Notes under the pieces: model-generated
Databases searched by the model: none
Seen by the model: the letters and a program-made list of their open reading frames with translations, nothing else
Told to the model about the DNA's origin: nothing
Part shown: in pieces, positions 8,024 to 16,632 of the stretch
Numbering within the stretch: position 1 is the stretch's first letter
Layout of the letters: each line of letters begins with the position of its first letter
Translations under genes and position numbers: made by a program
Assembly (NCBI GenBank): GCA_017430155.1
Contig: JAFRNO010000041.1
Location: 1 to 23,382 of the forward strand
Origin: Kiritimatiellia bacterium
GTDB lineage: Bacteria; Verrucomicrobiota; Kiritimatiellia; RFP12; UBA1067
DNA length: 23,382 nt
Direction of reading: 5' to 3'

Positions 8024-10576
8024 TCATTCGGCGAGCAGCACGCGCGTTTCGCCTTTGGCGAGCTTGAGGGGGAGAACCGACCCTAGACCGAGCGGCTGGC
8101 CGCTGATGGCGTCGCGGATGCGCTGGGCGGCGGGGAAGCGCAGGTGGAGTGTCGAATCCTCCATCGCCTGAACCTCGAGCACGCAGACGCCGTCGCGTAT
8201 GCGCGTCGCCCACAGCGTGGCCTTGCCGACTTCGTTCTCCGGCAGGTACAAGTGGACGCCCGCAAGCGCGGCGAGACGGTGGAGGAGCGGCGCCGTGAGT
8301 TCGGGCTTGGACACGAATACGTCCGCGCCCGCGCCGTGGCGGCGCACGACAACGCTCGGCGAGCCATCGGGAAAGCGCTCGAGGATTTCCTCGGGCTTCG
8401 CATCCGTGACGGTGAAGAGCGCCTGGTCGACTGGCTTCGCGAGCGGCTTGAAGCGGAAGCCCGTGAGGCGCGTCATGCGCGCGAGGTCGGGGACGCCCTC
8501 GTTGTCGCGCCAGCCAGGCGCCCAGCACCAGACGCGCATCGCGGGATGCGTCTCGCGTTGCCGCGCGAGGGCGTCGATCTTCGCGTCGGAGAGCGACCAG
8601 CAGCTCTGGAATACCTGGAGCTTCGCCGTGAGGGGCTTCTGGCAGACGTCGAAGAGGAGGTACTGCCCGTGCGGCGCGCCGCAGCGGTTCACCGCGCCGC
8701 GGGCGCGCGAGACGAGTCCGCCGTTCACGGGGTTGGCCTTGCCGGCGACCTGGATCATGGACTCCTCGTCCTGGATGAGGGCGATCTCTGGCGTGAAGGG
8801 CGCGGTGCGCGTGAGCATCTTCCTCTCAAGCGGCATCAGGCCGCGCTGGACGTCCCACAGCTCTTTCGAGTCGTACCATCCCATGCCGGGCAGGTCCATC
8901 CACCAGCTGCCGAAGCCGCGGATCGCCTCCTGCGCCGTGTTGCGGAGCATCACGCTGCGCGACTGCGGGAGCGTCACGAGCGTGCCTTCCTGCACGTAGG
9001 CTTCCGACCGGTGGTCGAGGTGGGTGCGCGTGTCGTCCTCGTTCAGCCACAGGACGCCGTTGCGCATCACGGTCTCGCCCGCGCTCATGTTCGGCGCGGA
9101 GCCGCAGAACGCGCGGTCGAAGTAGGAGATCGGCGAGCAGAGGATGTCGATGGAACCGTTCGCTTTCTTCAGCAGGTTCTCCATGCCGTAGTGTCCGGAG
9201 TTTGCGGGGCCGTAGCGGTGCGCCGCGAACTCCCACGCGTAGCCGTAGAAGAACACGACGAGCTTCCTGCCCTCTGTCGCGGCACGGCAGGCGCGCGCGA
9301 GTTCGGCGACGAAGTCCGTCATCTCCTGTTGCTGGAAGCGGTTGAACTCGATGCAGCGCCGTTGTGTGACGGGATCGAGCAGGTGGCGCTCGTTTTCGCC
9401 GGCGAGGCGCGCCGAGACGGGCGGCACCTCGGCGGCCGGGTCGCCCGTCCACGCGCGGAACGCGGCGAGGGTCTGGGGATCGTAGCCGTTCATCTTGTTC
9501 CACGAGTCGAAGTAGAACCACTCGGCCGTGTTCTGTCCCGTGGGGTGGATGCCGGCGAAGTTGCGCGGGTACTTCTCCATCATGTGGCGGACGAACCGCG
9601 TGATGTATGCGACGGCGGTAGCGCGGTAGGGACGGCTGGAGACGGTGGCCATGTCGGGGCGCAGGCCATGTCCCCACACGCCCCGGCCCGTGATGTGCGC
9701 GTGCTCGGCGGCGTACTGCATGCGGTGTTCGGGGTTCTTCTCAAGCCACCACTTGGGGGCGTTCACGCTCACGCGCGGGATGAGCAGCACGTTCGGGTTC
9801 ACCTTGATGAGGGAGTCCGTCAGGGCGTCGAACGCCGTGAAGTCGTCGCCGTCCTTCTTCCAGACATCGGGGATGCCGTACGAGACGAAGTCCACGCCCG
9901 CGTCGGCGGCCTTGCGCGCGGTGGAGAGGAGCGTATCGGGCATGTCGGCGCTGGCCGAGAGCGGGAGCTGCGTGTGGACGCCGGAGGGGCTGACGTCGTA
10001 GACGCCGGGCAGAATCCACCTACAGCTCTCTCCGCGCGTCTCGAAGCGGAGCGTGTAGACGGCGCCCTTGCGGAAGCGCATGAAATGCGAGTAGAAGTGG
10101 TAGTCGGGGTCGGTGCCGGGCAGGCGCCACGGATGCAGCTCCACGGTGCAGACGCCGTTCGAGAAGGTGTGGACGTAGTCGTTCTTCGGCGGCCAGATAT
10201 TCCAGGTCTTCGCGAACGCCGCGTCGCCGTCGAACGCCCGCTCCATGCCGGTCGCGAACGGCTTGCCGTTCTCCGCGAGGGAGAAGTTCCGCAACTGGGT
10301 GCGTCCGGAGGCGGGCTTGTCGAAGCGCAGGTGGACGGTGCCGCGCGCCGTGTCGGCGGGCGGGGTGAAGGTGAGGGTGAAGGGGGTCCAGTCCGTGCCG
10401 ATCGGGTAGCGGCGCGAGCCGGAGCGTCCCCAGAACATGCGGGGCGGCACGGCCTGGCCGTCCACGTGGATCATCGGCCCGCCGGCGGTCGTGCGCACGC
10501 GCACCTCGCGCTGCGGCTCGCCGGCCGCCGTGCCGGCGACCAGTGCGCTTGCAATCAGCAGATGGAAGAGTTTCAT
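8024..10576 (-). CDS. Secreted GH42-like glycoside hydrolase
   Basis: An 850-residue protein with a clear signal peptide (MKLFHLLIASALVAGTAAG). The start at 10576 is chosen because AAGGAG lies 7 to 8 nt before it and the signal begins there. After a beta-rich N-terminal region comes a TIM-barrel part. Candidate acid/base is E352 in QNTAEWFYFD and candidate nucleophile is E513 in WLNEDDTRTH; the 161-residue spacing suits clan GH-A enzymes such as GH42 beta-galactosidases. A Rossmann-like region (about 650-720, with WCWAPGW) resembles the beta-galactosidase trimerisation domain, and a beta-sandwich closes the protein. The true substrate is unknown. It is divergent from another hydrolase operon, with both promoters in the 130-bp gap. 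Confidence 0.75.
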   Translation of the reverse strand: MKLFHLLIASALVAGTAAGEPQREVRVRTTAGGPMIHVDGQAVPPRMFWGRSGSRRYPIGTDWTPFTLTFTPPADTARGTVHLRFDKPASGRTQLRNFSLAENGKPFATGMERAFDGDAAFAKTWNIWPPKNDYVHTFSNGVCTVELHPWRLPGTDPDYHFYSHFMRFRKGAVYTLRFETRGESCRWILPGVYDVSPSGVHTQLPLSASADMPDTLLSTARKAADAGVDFVSYGIPDVWKKDGDDFTAFDALTDSLIKVNPNVLLIPRVSVNAPKWWLEKNPEHRMQYAAEHAHITGRGVWGHGLRPDMATVSSRPYRATAVAYITRFVRHMMEKYPRNFAGIHPTGQNTAEWFYFDSWNKMNGYDPQTLAAFRAWTGDPAAEVPPVSARLAGENERHLLDPVTQRRCIEFNRFQQQEMTDFVAELARACRAATEGRKLVVFFYGYAWEFAAHRYGPANSGHYGMENLLKKANGSIDILCSPISYFDRAFCGSAPNMSAGETVMRNGVLWLNEDDTRTHLDHRSEAYVQEGTLVTLPQSRSVMLRNTAQEAIRGFGSWWMDLPGMGWYDSKELWDVQRGLMPLERKMLTRTAPFTPEIALIQDEESMIQVAGKANPVNGGLVSRARGAVNRCGAPHGQYLLFDVCQKPLTAKLQVFQSCWSLSDAKIDALARQRETHPAMRVWCWAPGWRDNEGVPDLARMTRLTGFRFKPLAKPVDQALFTVTDAKPEEILERFPDGSPSVVVRRHGAGADVFVSKPELTAPLLHRLAALAGVHLYLPENEVGKATLWATRIRDGVCVLEVQAMEDSTLHLRFPAAQRIRDAISGQPLGLGSVLPLKLAKGETRVLLAE

Positions 10577-10604
10577 GTGCAGGTCTCCTTCTTTGACGGG
10601 CACA

Positions 10605-10633
10605 AGTCTACCATTTCCCGCGCCTCGCGTCCA
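10605..10633 (-). promoter_or_regulatory. Promoter for the minus-strand hydrolase
   Basis: On the minus strand, TAGACT (10610-10605) is preceded by TGG, and TGGACG (10633-10628) lies 17 nt further upstream as a partial -35. The -10 block TGGTAGACT is identical to the one upstream of the trp operon. Confidence 0.55.
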
Positions 10634-10659
10634 CCCTCCCTAAAACGCGGCAGATTTGG

Positions 10660-10665
10660 TATAAT
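10660..10665 (+). promoter_or_regulatory. Promoter -10 box (TATAAT) for the hydrolase/carrier operon
   Basis: A perfect TATAAT preceded by TTTGG, 43 nt before the ATG at 10709. No clear -35 is visible; an extended -10 may compensate. It faces away from the minus-strand promoter at 10605-10633. Confidence 0.6.
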
Positions 10666-10708
10666 CCGTTCTGGCAATGCCCCGACCGGGGCGAAAGGAA
10701 TGATCAAG

Positions 10709-12604
10709 ATGAATGCAAGATGGCTGTTTTTGTCGGTGACAGGCCTGGCGGCGGTCGCGTCCGCGGCAGTGAACAACCCCTACGGCGCGTGCGCGCACGT
10801 GACGCGCGGCGAACCGACCGGGCGGACGTGCGCGATGATGCGCCAGGCCGGCATGGGCTGGGTGCGCAGCGACTTCGACTGGCGCGCGATCGAGAAGAAG
10901 AAGGGCGTGTGGGACTTCACCTACTTCGACAAGGTGCTCGCCGAGAGCGAGGCGGAGGGCGTGCAGCTCCTGCCGATCCTCGGCTATTCCGTGCCGTGGG
11001 CGCATCCCGCGCACGCGCACCTCGACGCCTGGGAGGAGTACGTGCGCAAGGTCGTGACGCACTACGGCAAGCGGCTGCCCGTCCTGGAGGTGTGGAACGA
11101 GGAGAACATCCCCGGGTTTTGGAAGGACCCGAACCCGACGAACTACCTCGCCGTGCTGCGGCGGACATACGAGACGGCGAAGAAGATCGACCCGAACGTC
11201 CGCATCGCATTCGGCGGCACGGCGGGCGTGCCGTTCAAGTTCATCGAGGGCGTGTACAAGCTCGGCGGCGCGAAGTGGTTCGACATCATGAACATCCACC
11301 CGTACTCGCATCCGCGCCGTCCCGAGGGCGCGATGGACGCGCAGATTGAGAAGCTGCGCATCCTGATGGCGCAGTACGGCGACGCGCAGAAGCCCATCTG
11401 GATCACGGAGGTCGGCTGGCCCACGCACAGCCTGCGCTTCTCCGAGGGCGGATTGCTGCTGGCGGGACTGAAGGTGGCGCGTCCGGAATTGAAGGCGTGG
11501 CGGATGCTGTACGTGCCCGCGCGCACGGACGAGACGGGCGGGGAGGCGGACGAGGCCGTCCGCACCCAGCTGCTCAACGTCCTCCCGAAGGGCTCGCGCG
11601 TGGAGGTGTGCCGCTCGCTCGACCTCGCCAAGCGCCTCGCGAAGGGCGACGTGGACGGCGTCGTCTACCCGTTCACGGAGAACTACGCGGCCGACTCCGT
11701 GGACGCCGTCTACGCGTTCGTGAAGGCGGGCGGCGTGCTCGTGGACTTCGGCGGCATGCCGATGTGGACCGCCTACCGCGCGGATGCGGACGGCGTGATG
11801 CAGCCGGACAAGAAGGCCGAACCGTGGAAGGACCGCCAGCGCCTGCGCATCGCCGAGACGGCGTGGTGGACTGACAAGCGCTATCCCGAGTCGATCCCCG
11901 TGCGCCCGACCGCCGCGGCGAAGGGCGTGAAGATCCCGCCGAAGGGGTTCACGGGCGAACGGTTCCTCACGCCGCGCCTGCTCCAGAAGGGCGACGCGTT
12001 CATCCCGCTCCTCTCCGCGCCGACGAACGGCATCGAGGCCGCCGCCGCCGCCGTGTACAAGTTCAACAGCGACATGAAGGGCGCGATCGTGGTGAGCGGG
12101 CTCTTCGGACGCGGCAGCCACGGCACGAGCAGCAACGACCGCCAGGCGAAGATGGTGGCGCGCGCGCTCGGCATCGCGTTCGCGGAGGGCATCGAGAACT
12201 TCTTCTGGTACGAGTTCCGCCAGCCCGACCACGATCCATACGACCCGGAGTCCTACTTCGGCATGGTGCACGACAACTTCGCCCCGAAGCCGGCGTACGG
12301 CGCGTACATGACGTTCGTCGACGCGCGTCCGGTCGGCTCCGTGCAGAAGGCCGCCACGTGGCGTTCGGCTGACGGCACGGTCTACTTCCCGCAGTGGACG
12401 CGTCCCGACAAGCGCAAGGCGGGCATGATCTGGACGACCAAGGCCGCGCACGAGCGGAATCTGACGTTCACGTCGCCCAACGTGACGTTCCTCGACGTGG
12501 CGGGCGCGCGGGTGCGTCCCGAGCGTGCGGGCAACGTCGTGACGCTCACGCTCTCCGACTCGCCCATCTACTTCTTCGGCGGCGAACTGAAGGACTTGCC
12601 GTGA
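10709..12604 (+). CDS. Secreted clan GH-A glycoside hydrolase (GH39/GH5-like) with inserted domain
   Basis: A 631-residue protein. The frame is open far upstream, but only as a shadow of the opposite gene. ATG 10709 has AAGGA 9 nt before it and opens a signal peptide (MNARWLFLSVTGLAAVASA); ATG 10700 is too close to that site. The TIM barrel shows the acid/base in VWNEEN (E131) and the nucleophile in WITEVGWPT (E234). Normally the barrel would go on directly after this with a helix and the last strand, but here about 230 residues are inserted (about 245-473). The barrel then resumes at SSNDRQAKMVARALGIAFAEG and FFWYEFR, followed by the family-like FGMVHDNFAPKPAYGAY. The insert looks like an alpha/beta domain similar to a trimerisation/GATase-like fold. 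First gene of a coupled operon; its stop overlaps the carrier gene start (GTGA). Confidence 0.78.
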   Translation: MNARWLFLSVTGLAAVASAAVNNPYGACAHVTRGEPTGRTCAMMRQAGMGWVRSDFDWRAIEKKKGVWDFTYFDKVLAESEAEGVQLLPILGYSVPWAHPAHAHLDAWEEYVRKVVTHYGKRLPVLEVWNEENIPGFWKDPNPTNYLAVLRRTYETAKKIDPNVRIAFGGTAGVPFKFIEGVYKLGGAKWFDIMNIHPYSHPRRPEGAMDAQIEKLRILMAQYGDAQKPIWITEVGWPTHSLRFSEGGLLLAGLKVARPELKAWRMLYVPARTDETGGEADEAVRTQLLNVLPKGSRVEVCRSLDLAKRLAKGDVDGVVYPFTENYAADSVDAVYAFVKAGGVLVDFGGMPMWTAYRADADGVMQPDKKAEPWKDRQRLRIAETAWWTDKRYPESIPVRPTAAAKGVKIPPKGFTGERFLTPRLLQKGDAFIPLLSAPTNGIEAAAAAVYKFNSDMKGAIVVSGLFGRGSHGTSSNDRQAKMVARALGIAFAEGIENFFWYEFRQPDHDPYDPESYFGMVHDNFAPKPAYGAYMTFVDARPVGSVQKAATWRSADGTVYFPQWTRPDKRKAGMIWTTKAAHERNLTFTSPNVTFLDVAGARVRPERAGNVVTLTLSDSPIYFFGGELKDLP

Positions 12605-12825
12605 AGACGGATTTCATCGCCTTCGCGGCGTCCGTGCTGGGCGTGTCGCCCGACAGGCTCTCGCCTGAGACGGCCTGCGGCGACATTCCCGAATGGGACA
12701 GCGTGATGCACCTGCGCCTTGTGATGGAGGCGGAGGCGCGATACGGCGTCTCGATTCCGCTGGAGGCGATCCCGAACCTGCGGACGCTTGCCGACTTTGT
12801 CCGTGTAATTGGAGAAGAAAAATGA
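12601..12825 (+). CDS. Acyl carrier protein-like phosphopantetheine carrier
   Basis: A 74-residue stand-alone carrier. The phosphopantetheine attachment Ser is in EWDSVMHL, matching the D-S-[LM] carrier signature, and the rest fits a four-helix ACP (MEAEARYGVSIPLEAI near helix II/III). The GTG start overlaps the upstream hydrolase stop (GTGA), with AAGGA 6 nt before it; its own stop overlaps the next ATG (ATGA). It has no signal peptide, so it stays in the cytoplasm while both neighbours appear to be exported. No acyltransferase, ketosynthase or adenylation gene is in view, so what it carries is unknown. It resembles the specialised carriers found near sugar-modification or secondary-metabolite genes rather than the fatty-acid ACP. 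Confidence 0.85.
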   Translation: MKTDFIAFAASVLGVSPDRLSPETACGDIPEWDSVMHLRLVMEAEARYGVSIPLEAIPNLRTLADFVRVIGEEK

Positions 12826-15800
12826 AAAGCAAGTTAGTATTCGTTGCTGCGATGGCGGCGTTGGCCGCGGGCGCGTTTGAGTGGGACTTCACGAAAGGTT
12901 TGCCGGAAGGGGGCAAGCTGCGCGCGTGCGCCGTGCTGGGACCGGATGGGCTTTCCCTCTCGCAGATATCGAGGAACGTGACGGGCAAGGACGCGGCCGG
13001 CGCGGAGTTCCCGAAGGTCGAGTTGCCCGAGGCGTTCGTGTTCGAGGCCGAGGTGGTGCCGTTCGTCGCGTGGACGAACGAGGCCGACCGCGCGGCCGCC
13101 GCCGGCTCGCGGTCGATGCACGTCTTCGACACGATGGCCGTCAACTACAAGCCGAAGTGCCGCGACAAGGGCCTGCAGGTGATGTTCCAGCAGTCGGGCG
13201 AGCGATGGACGGCCGTGCTCTTCGCGGGCCTCGGCGACATGACCTGCCGTCTCACGGGACCTTCCTTTACGCCGAAGGCCGGCGTGCCCGTGCGCCTGCG
13301 AATCGAATACGACGCGCTCGGCACCGTCAAGTGGGACCTCGACGGCAAGAAGCAGGAAAGCTACCTCGCGAAAGCCGGGCCGATCGTCCCCGACCCGAAA
13401 CACCGGCCCGTCGTCGGCGACCGCATCTGCAGTCTCTACTGGCCGTTCAACGGCACCATCCGCCGCATCGCGGTCACGCCGCTCGCGTGCGCGCCGCTCG
13501 CGCTGCGTCCCGACGGCCGCCGCGCGTTCGAGCGCGGCGAGACGAACGCCGCGTTCGCCGTGTCGGCGTTCTACCGCGGCCCCGGCAGTCTGACGGATGT
13601 CACGTGCGAGATCGACGAGCGCGATCCGTCCGACGGAAAGGTCTACAAGCACATGGAATGGAAGGGCCTTCTGAAACTGGAGGCCGGCAAGTGGACGGAG
13701 TTCTTCGTGCGACCCCTTGAGACGCGCCTGCGTCCGGGCAACTACCCCGTCGCTGTCCGGCTCGCGGGCCGCACGCCGGACGGGACGGCGGTTGCCATCA
13801 CGAACACCTTCGACGTCGCGATCGGTCCCGTCTTCGCGGACCGCATGCCTGCCGTAATGTGGGGATCGAGCGGCACGGACGAGGTGGTGCGCGACTTCGG
13901 CTTCACGCACGTGCTGCGCTACGGCGGACTCTCCTCGCCCGAATGCACGCGCGAGCAGGCGCGCCAGCTGACGGACATGTACGACCGCGCGCTCGCGGCC
14001 GGCATGCGCACGATGCATTCGCAGGGCGTGCGCTACCCGGACGGGGACGTGGAGAAGTTCTACCGCTGCAAGCGTGACGGGAAGGCTCCCGCGAACGCAC
14101 GCGAGCAGAAGCAGGCGGAGGTGTCGAACCCCGAGCTCGTGGACTACGCGCGGCGGATCGTCGCCGCCGAGACGGCGCGCGTGGGCGACCATCCCGCGTT
14201 CGCAGGCGTGTTGCCGTGTTCCGAGCTGCGCGACCACACGTCGCCCTCGTTCCGCACGGAACACCTGCGCTACAAGGCCGAGACGGGACGCGACGTTCCG
14301 CCCGAGGTGACGCGCAAGACGTTCAACCTCAAGGACGCCGAGGCGCGTTTCCCCGACGGCGTAGTGCCGACGGACGACCCGATCTACGCCTACTACAGCT
14401 GGTTCTGGGGCGGCGGCGACGGCTGGCCGGGATACACGGGTGCGATTGCGGACGAATACCGCAAGACGGCAGGCCGCTACGGAGACGGCAGCGCCGCGCA
14501 GCGGAGGCGCCCCTTCTTCAGTTTCTGGGATCCCGCGGTGCGGTGTCCGCCCAAGTGGGGCTCCGGCGGCGACGTGGACGCGCTCAACCAGTGGGTGTAC
14601 GCGCAGCCCGAGCCGATGAACGTGGCGGGGCCGGCGGAGGAGATCCTCGCAATGGTGGCGGGACGTCCTGGCCAGCACCCGATGATTATGACGCAGCTCA
14701 TCTGCTACCGCGCCCGGCTCGCGCCGTCGAACGTGGTCGTGTCGCCTCTGCCCGTCTGGGTGCAGAAGCGTCCGCGCGCCGGTTTCCCCACCATCCCCGC
14801 GGACGCGCTGCAGGAGGCGGTGTGGTCGATGATCGCGAAGCCCGTGAAGGGCATCATGTTCCACGGTTGGGGCACGATCGCCGAGACGGGCAGCGAGACT
14901 GGTTACACCTACACCTCGCCCGAATCGGCCGAGCGCCTGCGCCAGCTGCTGAACGGACTCGTCGCGCCGCTCGGTCCTACGTTGAAGAACCTCGGCCGCG
15001 AGGAGCCCGAGGTGGCCGTGCTGGAGAGCTTCGCCACGGCGGCGATGGGAGGTCCGGCCTCATGGGGCTGGCTCTCGCCCGCGATTACCTTCTGTCAGCG
15101 CGCACGTCTCGACCCGCGCGTCGTCTACGAGGAGACGATCCTGCGCGACGGGTTCGGGCGCACGAAGATCCTCTACGCGCCGCAGTGCCGGTTCCTCTCC
15201 GCGCCCGTGGTGGAGAAGGTGAAGGCGTTCCAGAAGGCGGGCGGCATCCTCGTGGCGGACGAGAACCTGCTGCCGGCCCTCAAGGCGGACATCGTCGTGC
15301 CCGTGATGGCGTACAAGACGCCGCCGAAGTCCGACCACGCCGAGGACGTGGACGCCGCCACGAAGACGATGGTGAACACGGCGGCCCGCCGCTTCACCGC
15401 CAATGCGAAGGAATGGATGCTCGCCGAGGCGGAGAAGCTCCGTGCGGCGCTCGCGTCGAAGTGCGCCTACGCGCCGAAGGCGGACAGCTCCAGCCCGGAG
15501 ATCGTCACCTACTCGCGCGCGTGGCGCGGCACGCCCTACGTGTTCGCCCTAAACGACAAGCGCACGTTCGGCGACTACGTGGGACAGTGGGGCCTCACGA
15601 TGGAGAAGGGCCTGCCGTTCGCGGGCGAGGTGACGCTCGCCGATCCCGAGGGGAAGATTGGCGCCGTGTACGAGCTTTCGCGCGGCGGTGAGGTGAAGTT
15701 CGTGCGCAAGGAGGGTGGCGGCGGACGCAATAAATTGCGTCCCTCCCGTTTGGGAGATGTCGTAGTGCCGATTTCATACGACACAAATGACGGACGGCTG

Positions 15801-16109
15801 CTTCTCTTCCTGCCGCGCAAGATCGCCTCGGTGGAGGCGGATGTGGCGAAGGTTGGAGACGCGCTGAACGTGACGATGACGGTGCGCGATGCGGCAGGCG
15901 ACCCCGTGCAGGCGCTGTTGCCGGTCGAGATTCGCGTCTACGACGCGGCGGGACGCGAGCTGGACGGCGCGGGTTATGCCTGCGCGACGGGCGGCACGTG
16001 CCGGCTCACGGTACGCACGAACCTCAACGACGCGCCCGGCGCGTATCGGATCGTCTGCCGCGACCGCGCCTCCGGCCTTATGAGCGAGAAACACATGTCC
16101 GCACGATAA
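12822..16109 (+). CDS. Large secreted multidomain protein, GH42-like architecture
   Basis: A 1095-residue protein with signal peptide MKSKLVFVAAMAALAAGA. The ATG overlaps the carrier stop (ATGA) and has GGAG at 12811-12814. Residues about 20-225 look like a concanavalin/LamG-type beta-sandwich. A TIM-barrel-like part starts near 345 (VMWGSSG, FTHVLRYGG). A Rossmann-like part near 780-825 (KILYAPQC, AGGILVADENLLPAL) resembles the GATase-like domain of GH42-type enzymes. The C-terminus (about 1003-1085) is Ig-like. A catalytic Glu pair is not obvious, so activity is uncertain; it could be a divergent hydrolase or a binding protein. A palindromic element sits in frame at 15710-15746 in a Gly-rich linker. 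No strong terminator follows the gene; a T7 run at about 16130-16137 lacks a good stem. Confidence 0.72.
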   Translation: MKSKLVFVAAMAALAAGAFEWDFTKGLPEGGKLRACAVLGPDGLSLSQISRNVTGKDAAGAEFPKVELPEAFVFEAEVVPFVAWTNEADRAAAAGSRSMHVFDTMAVNYKPKCRDKGLQVMFQQSGERWTAVLFAGLGDMTCRLTGPSFTPKAGVPVRLRIEYDALGTVKWDLDGKKQESYLAKAGPIVPDPKHRPVVGDRICSLYWPFNGTIRRIAVTPLACAPLALRPDGRRAFERGETNAAFAVSAFYRGPGSLTDVTCEIDERDPSDGKVYKHMEWKGLLKLEAGKWTEFFVRPLETRLRPGNYPVAVRLAGRTPDGTAVAITNTFDVAIGPVFADRMPAVMWGSSGTDEVVRDFGFTHVLRYGGLSSPECTREQARQLTDMYDRALAAGMRTMHSQGVRYPDGDVEKFYRCKRDGKAPANAREQKQAEVSNPELVDYARRIVAAETARVGDHPAFAGVLPCSELRDHTSPSFRTEHLRYKAETGRDVPPEVTRKTFNLKDAEARFPDGVVPTDDPIYAYYSWFWGGGDGWPGYTGAIADEYRKTAGRYGDGSAAQRRRPFFSFWDPAVRCPPKWGSGGDVDALNQWVYAQPEPMNVAGPAEEILAMVAGRPGQHPMIMTQLICYRARLAPSNVVVSPLPVWVQKRPRAGFPTIPADALQEAVWSMIAKPVKGIMFHGWGTIAETGSETGYTYTSPESAERLRQLLNGLVAPLGPTLKNLGREEPEVAVLESFATAAMGGPASWGWLSPAITFCQRARLDPRVVYEETILRDGFGRTKILYAPQCRFLSAPVVEKVKAFQKAGGILVADENLLPALKADIVVPVMAYKTPPKSDHAEDVDAATKTMVNTAARRFTANAKEWMLAEAEKLRAALASKCAYAPKADSSSPEIVTYSRAWRGTPYVFALNDKRTFGDYVGQWGLTMEKGLPFAGEVTLADPEGKIGAVYELSRGGEVKFVRKEGGGGRNKLRPSRLGDVVVPISYDTNDGRLLLFLPRKIASVEADVAKVGDALNVTMTVRDAAGDPVQALLPVEIRVYDAAGRELDGAGYACATGGTCRLTVRTNLNDAPGAYRIVCRDRASGLMSEKHMSAR
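15710..15746. repeat. Palindromic element in the 1095-aa secreted protein gene
   Basis: Inner perfect arms GGACGCAA (15723-15730) and TTGCGTCC (15735-15742) enclose loop TAAA. Outer GGAGGG (15710-15715) and CCCTCC (15741-15746) can pair as an alternative. It translates as a Gly/Arg-rich linker ending RNKLRPSR and lies between domains. Confidence 0.75.
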
Positions 16110-16150
16110 CGCCGCGGAGACCTCAAACCGATTTTTTTGAAGTTTCCCCC

Positions 16151-16180
16151 TTGCGCCTAGGGCGGGGAATGTGGTATACT
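16151..16180 (+). promoter_or_regulatory. Promoter for the tRNA-Arg / tRNA-fMet / infA unit
   Basis: TTGCGC (16151-16156), an 18-nt spacer, then TATACT (16175-16180) preceded by TGG. The first tRNA base is 20 nt downstream, leaving room for a short 5' leader to be removed by RNase P. Confidence 0.7.
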
Positions 16181-16199
16181 ATGCGCCGTTTTCCGATGA

Positions 16200-16276
16200 G
16201 GGCCTGTAGCTCAACTGGATAGAGCATCAGACTACGAATCTGAGGGTTGTAGGTTCGACTCCTGTCAGGCCCGCCA
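16200..16276 (+). tRNA. tRNA-Arg (anticodon ACG)
   Basis: A complete 77-nt cloverleaf with encoded CCA. Acceptor arms GGGCCTG and CAGGCCC pair fully. The anticodon stem TCAGA/TCTGA holds loop CTACGAA, giving anticodon ACG, which reads CGN arginine codons after A34-to-inosine editing by TadA. The T-loop TTCGACT is normal. Confidence 0.95.
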
Positions 16277-16293
16277 TTCGGAGGACGCCAGAT

Positions 16294-16370
<77 letters not shown>

Positions 16371-16379
16371 ATTTACAAT

Positions 16380-16625
16380 ATGGCAAAAGACGACGATAAA
16401 GCGATAGAGGTCACGGGAACCGTCACAAAGGTTCTCCCGGCGACCATGTACAAGGTCCAGTTGGACAACGGGCACGAAGTGCTCGCCCACATCTCTGGCA
16501 AGATGCGGAAGTTCTTCATCAAAATCGCGATTGGCGACAAGGTGACGGTTGAAATTTCCCCTTATGACCTCGGGAAGGGGCGCATCACCTATCGTCACAA
16601 AGAGCCGCCGCGTCCACAGGCCTGA
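16380..16625 (+). CDS. infA: Translation initiation factor IF-1
   Basis: An 81-residue S1/OB-fold protein. IF-1 binds the 30S A site and helps IF-2 and IF-3 select the initiator tRNA. The signature GKMRKFFIKIAIGDKV and ISPYDLGKGRITYRHK are clear, and MYKVQLDNGHEVLAHISGKM matches the usual N-terminal half. It is about ten residues longer than the E. coli protein, with an acidic N-terminal start (AKDDDKA) and a Pro-rich tail. The ATG lies only 9 nt after the CCA of tRNA-fMet, with no ribosome-binding site. Once the tRNA is cut out, the infA mRNA would have a very short leader. The uup gene follows 7 nt after the stop. Confidence 0.96.
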   Translation: MAKDDDKAIEVTGTVTKVLPATMYKVQLDNGHEVLAHISGKMRKFFIKIAIGDKVTVEISPYDLGKGRITYRHKEPPRPQA

Positions 16626-16632
16626 GGGGGCC

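Noticed and set aside
8144..10700. Very long + strand open frame running into the hydrolase gene
   Set aside because: It is antisense to the minus-strand GH42-like gene and Arg/Ala/Glu-rich without motifs. The real protein begins at 10709 with a ribosome-binding site and signal peptide.
16110..16140. Terminator after the 1095-aa protein gene
   Set aside because: There is a T7 run but only a 3-4 bp stem can form before it.
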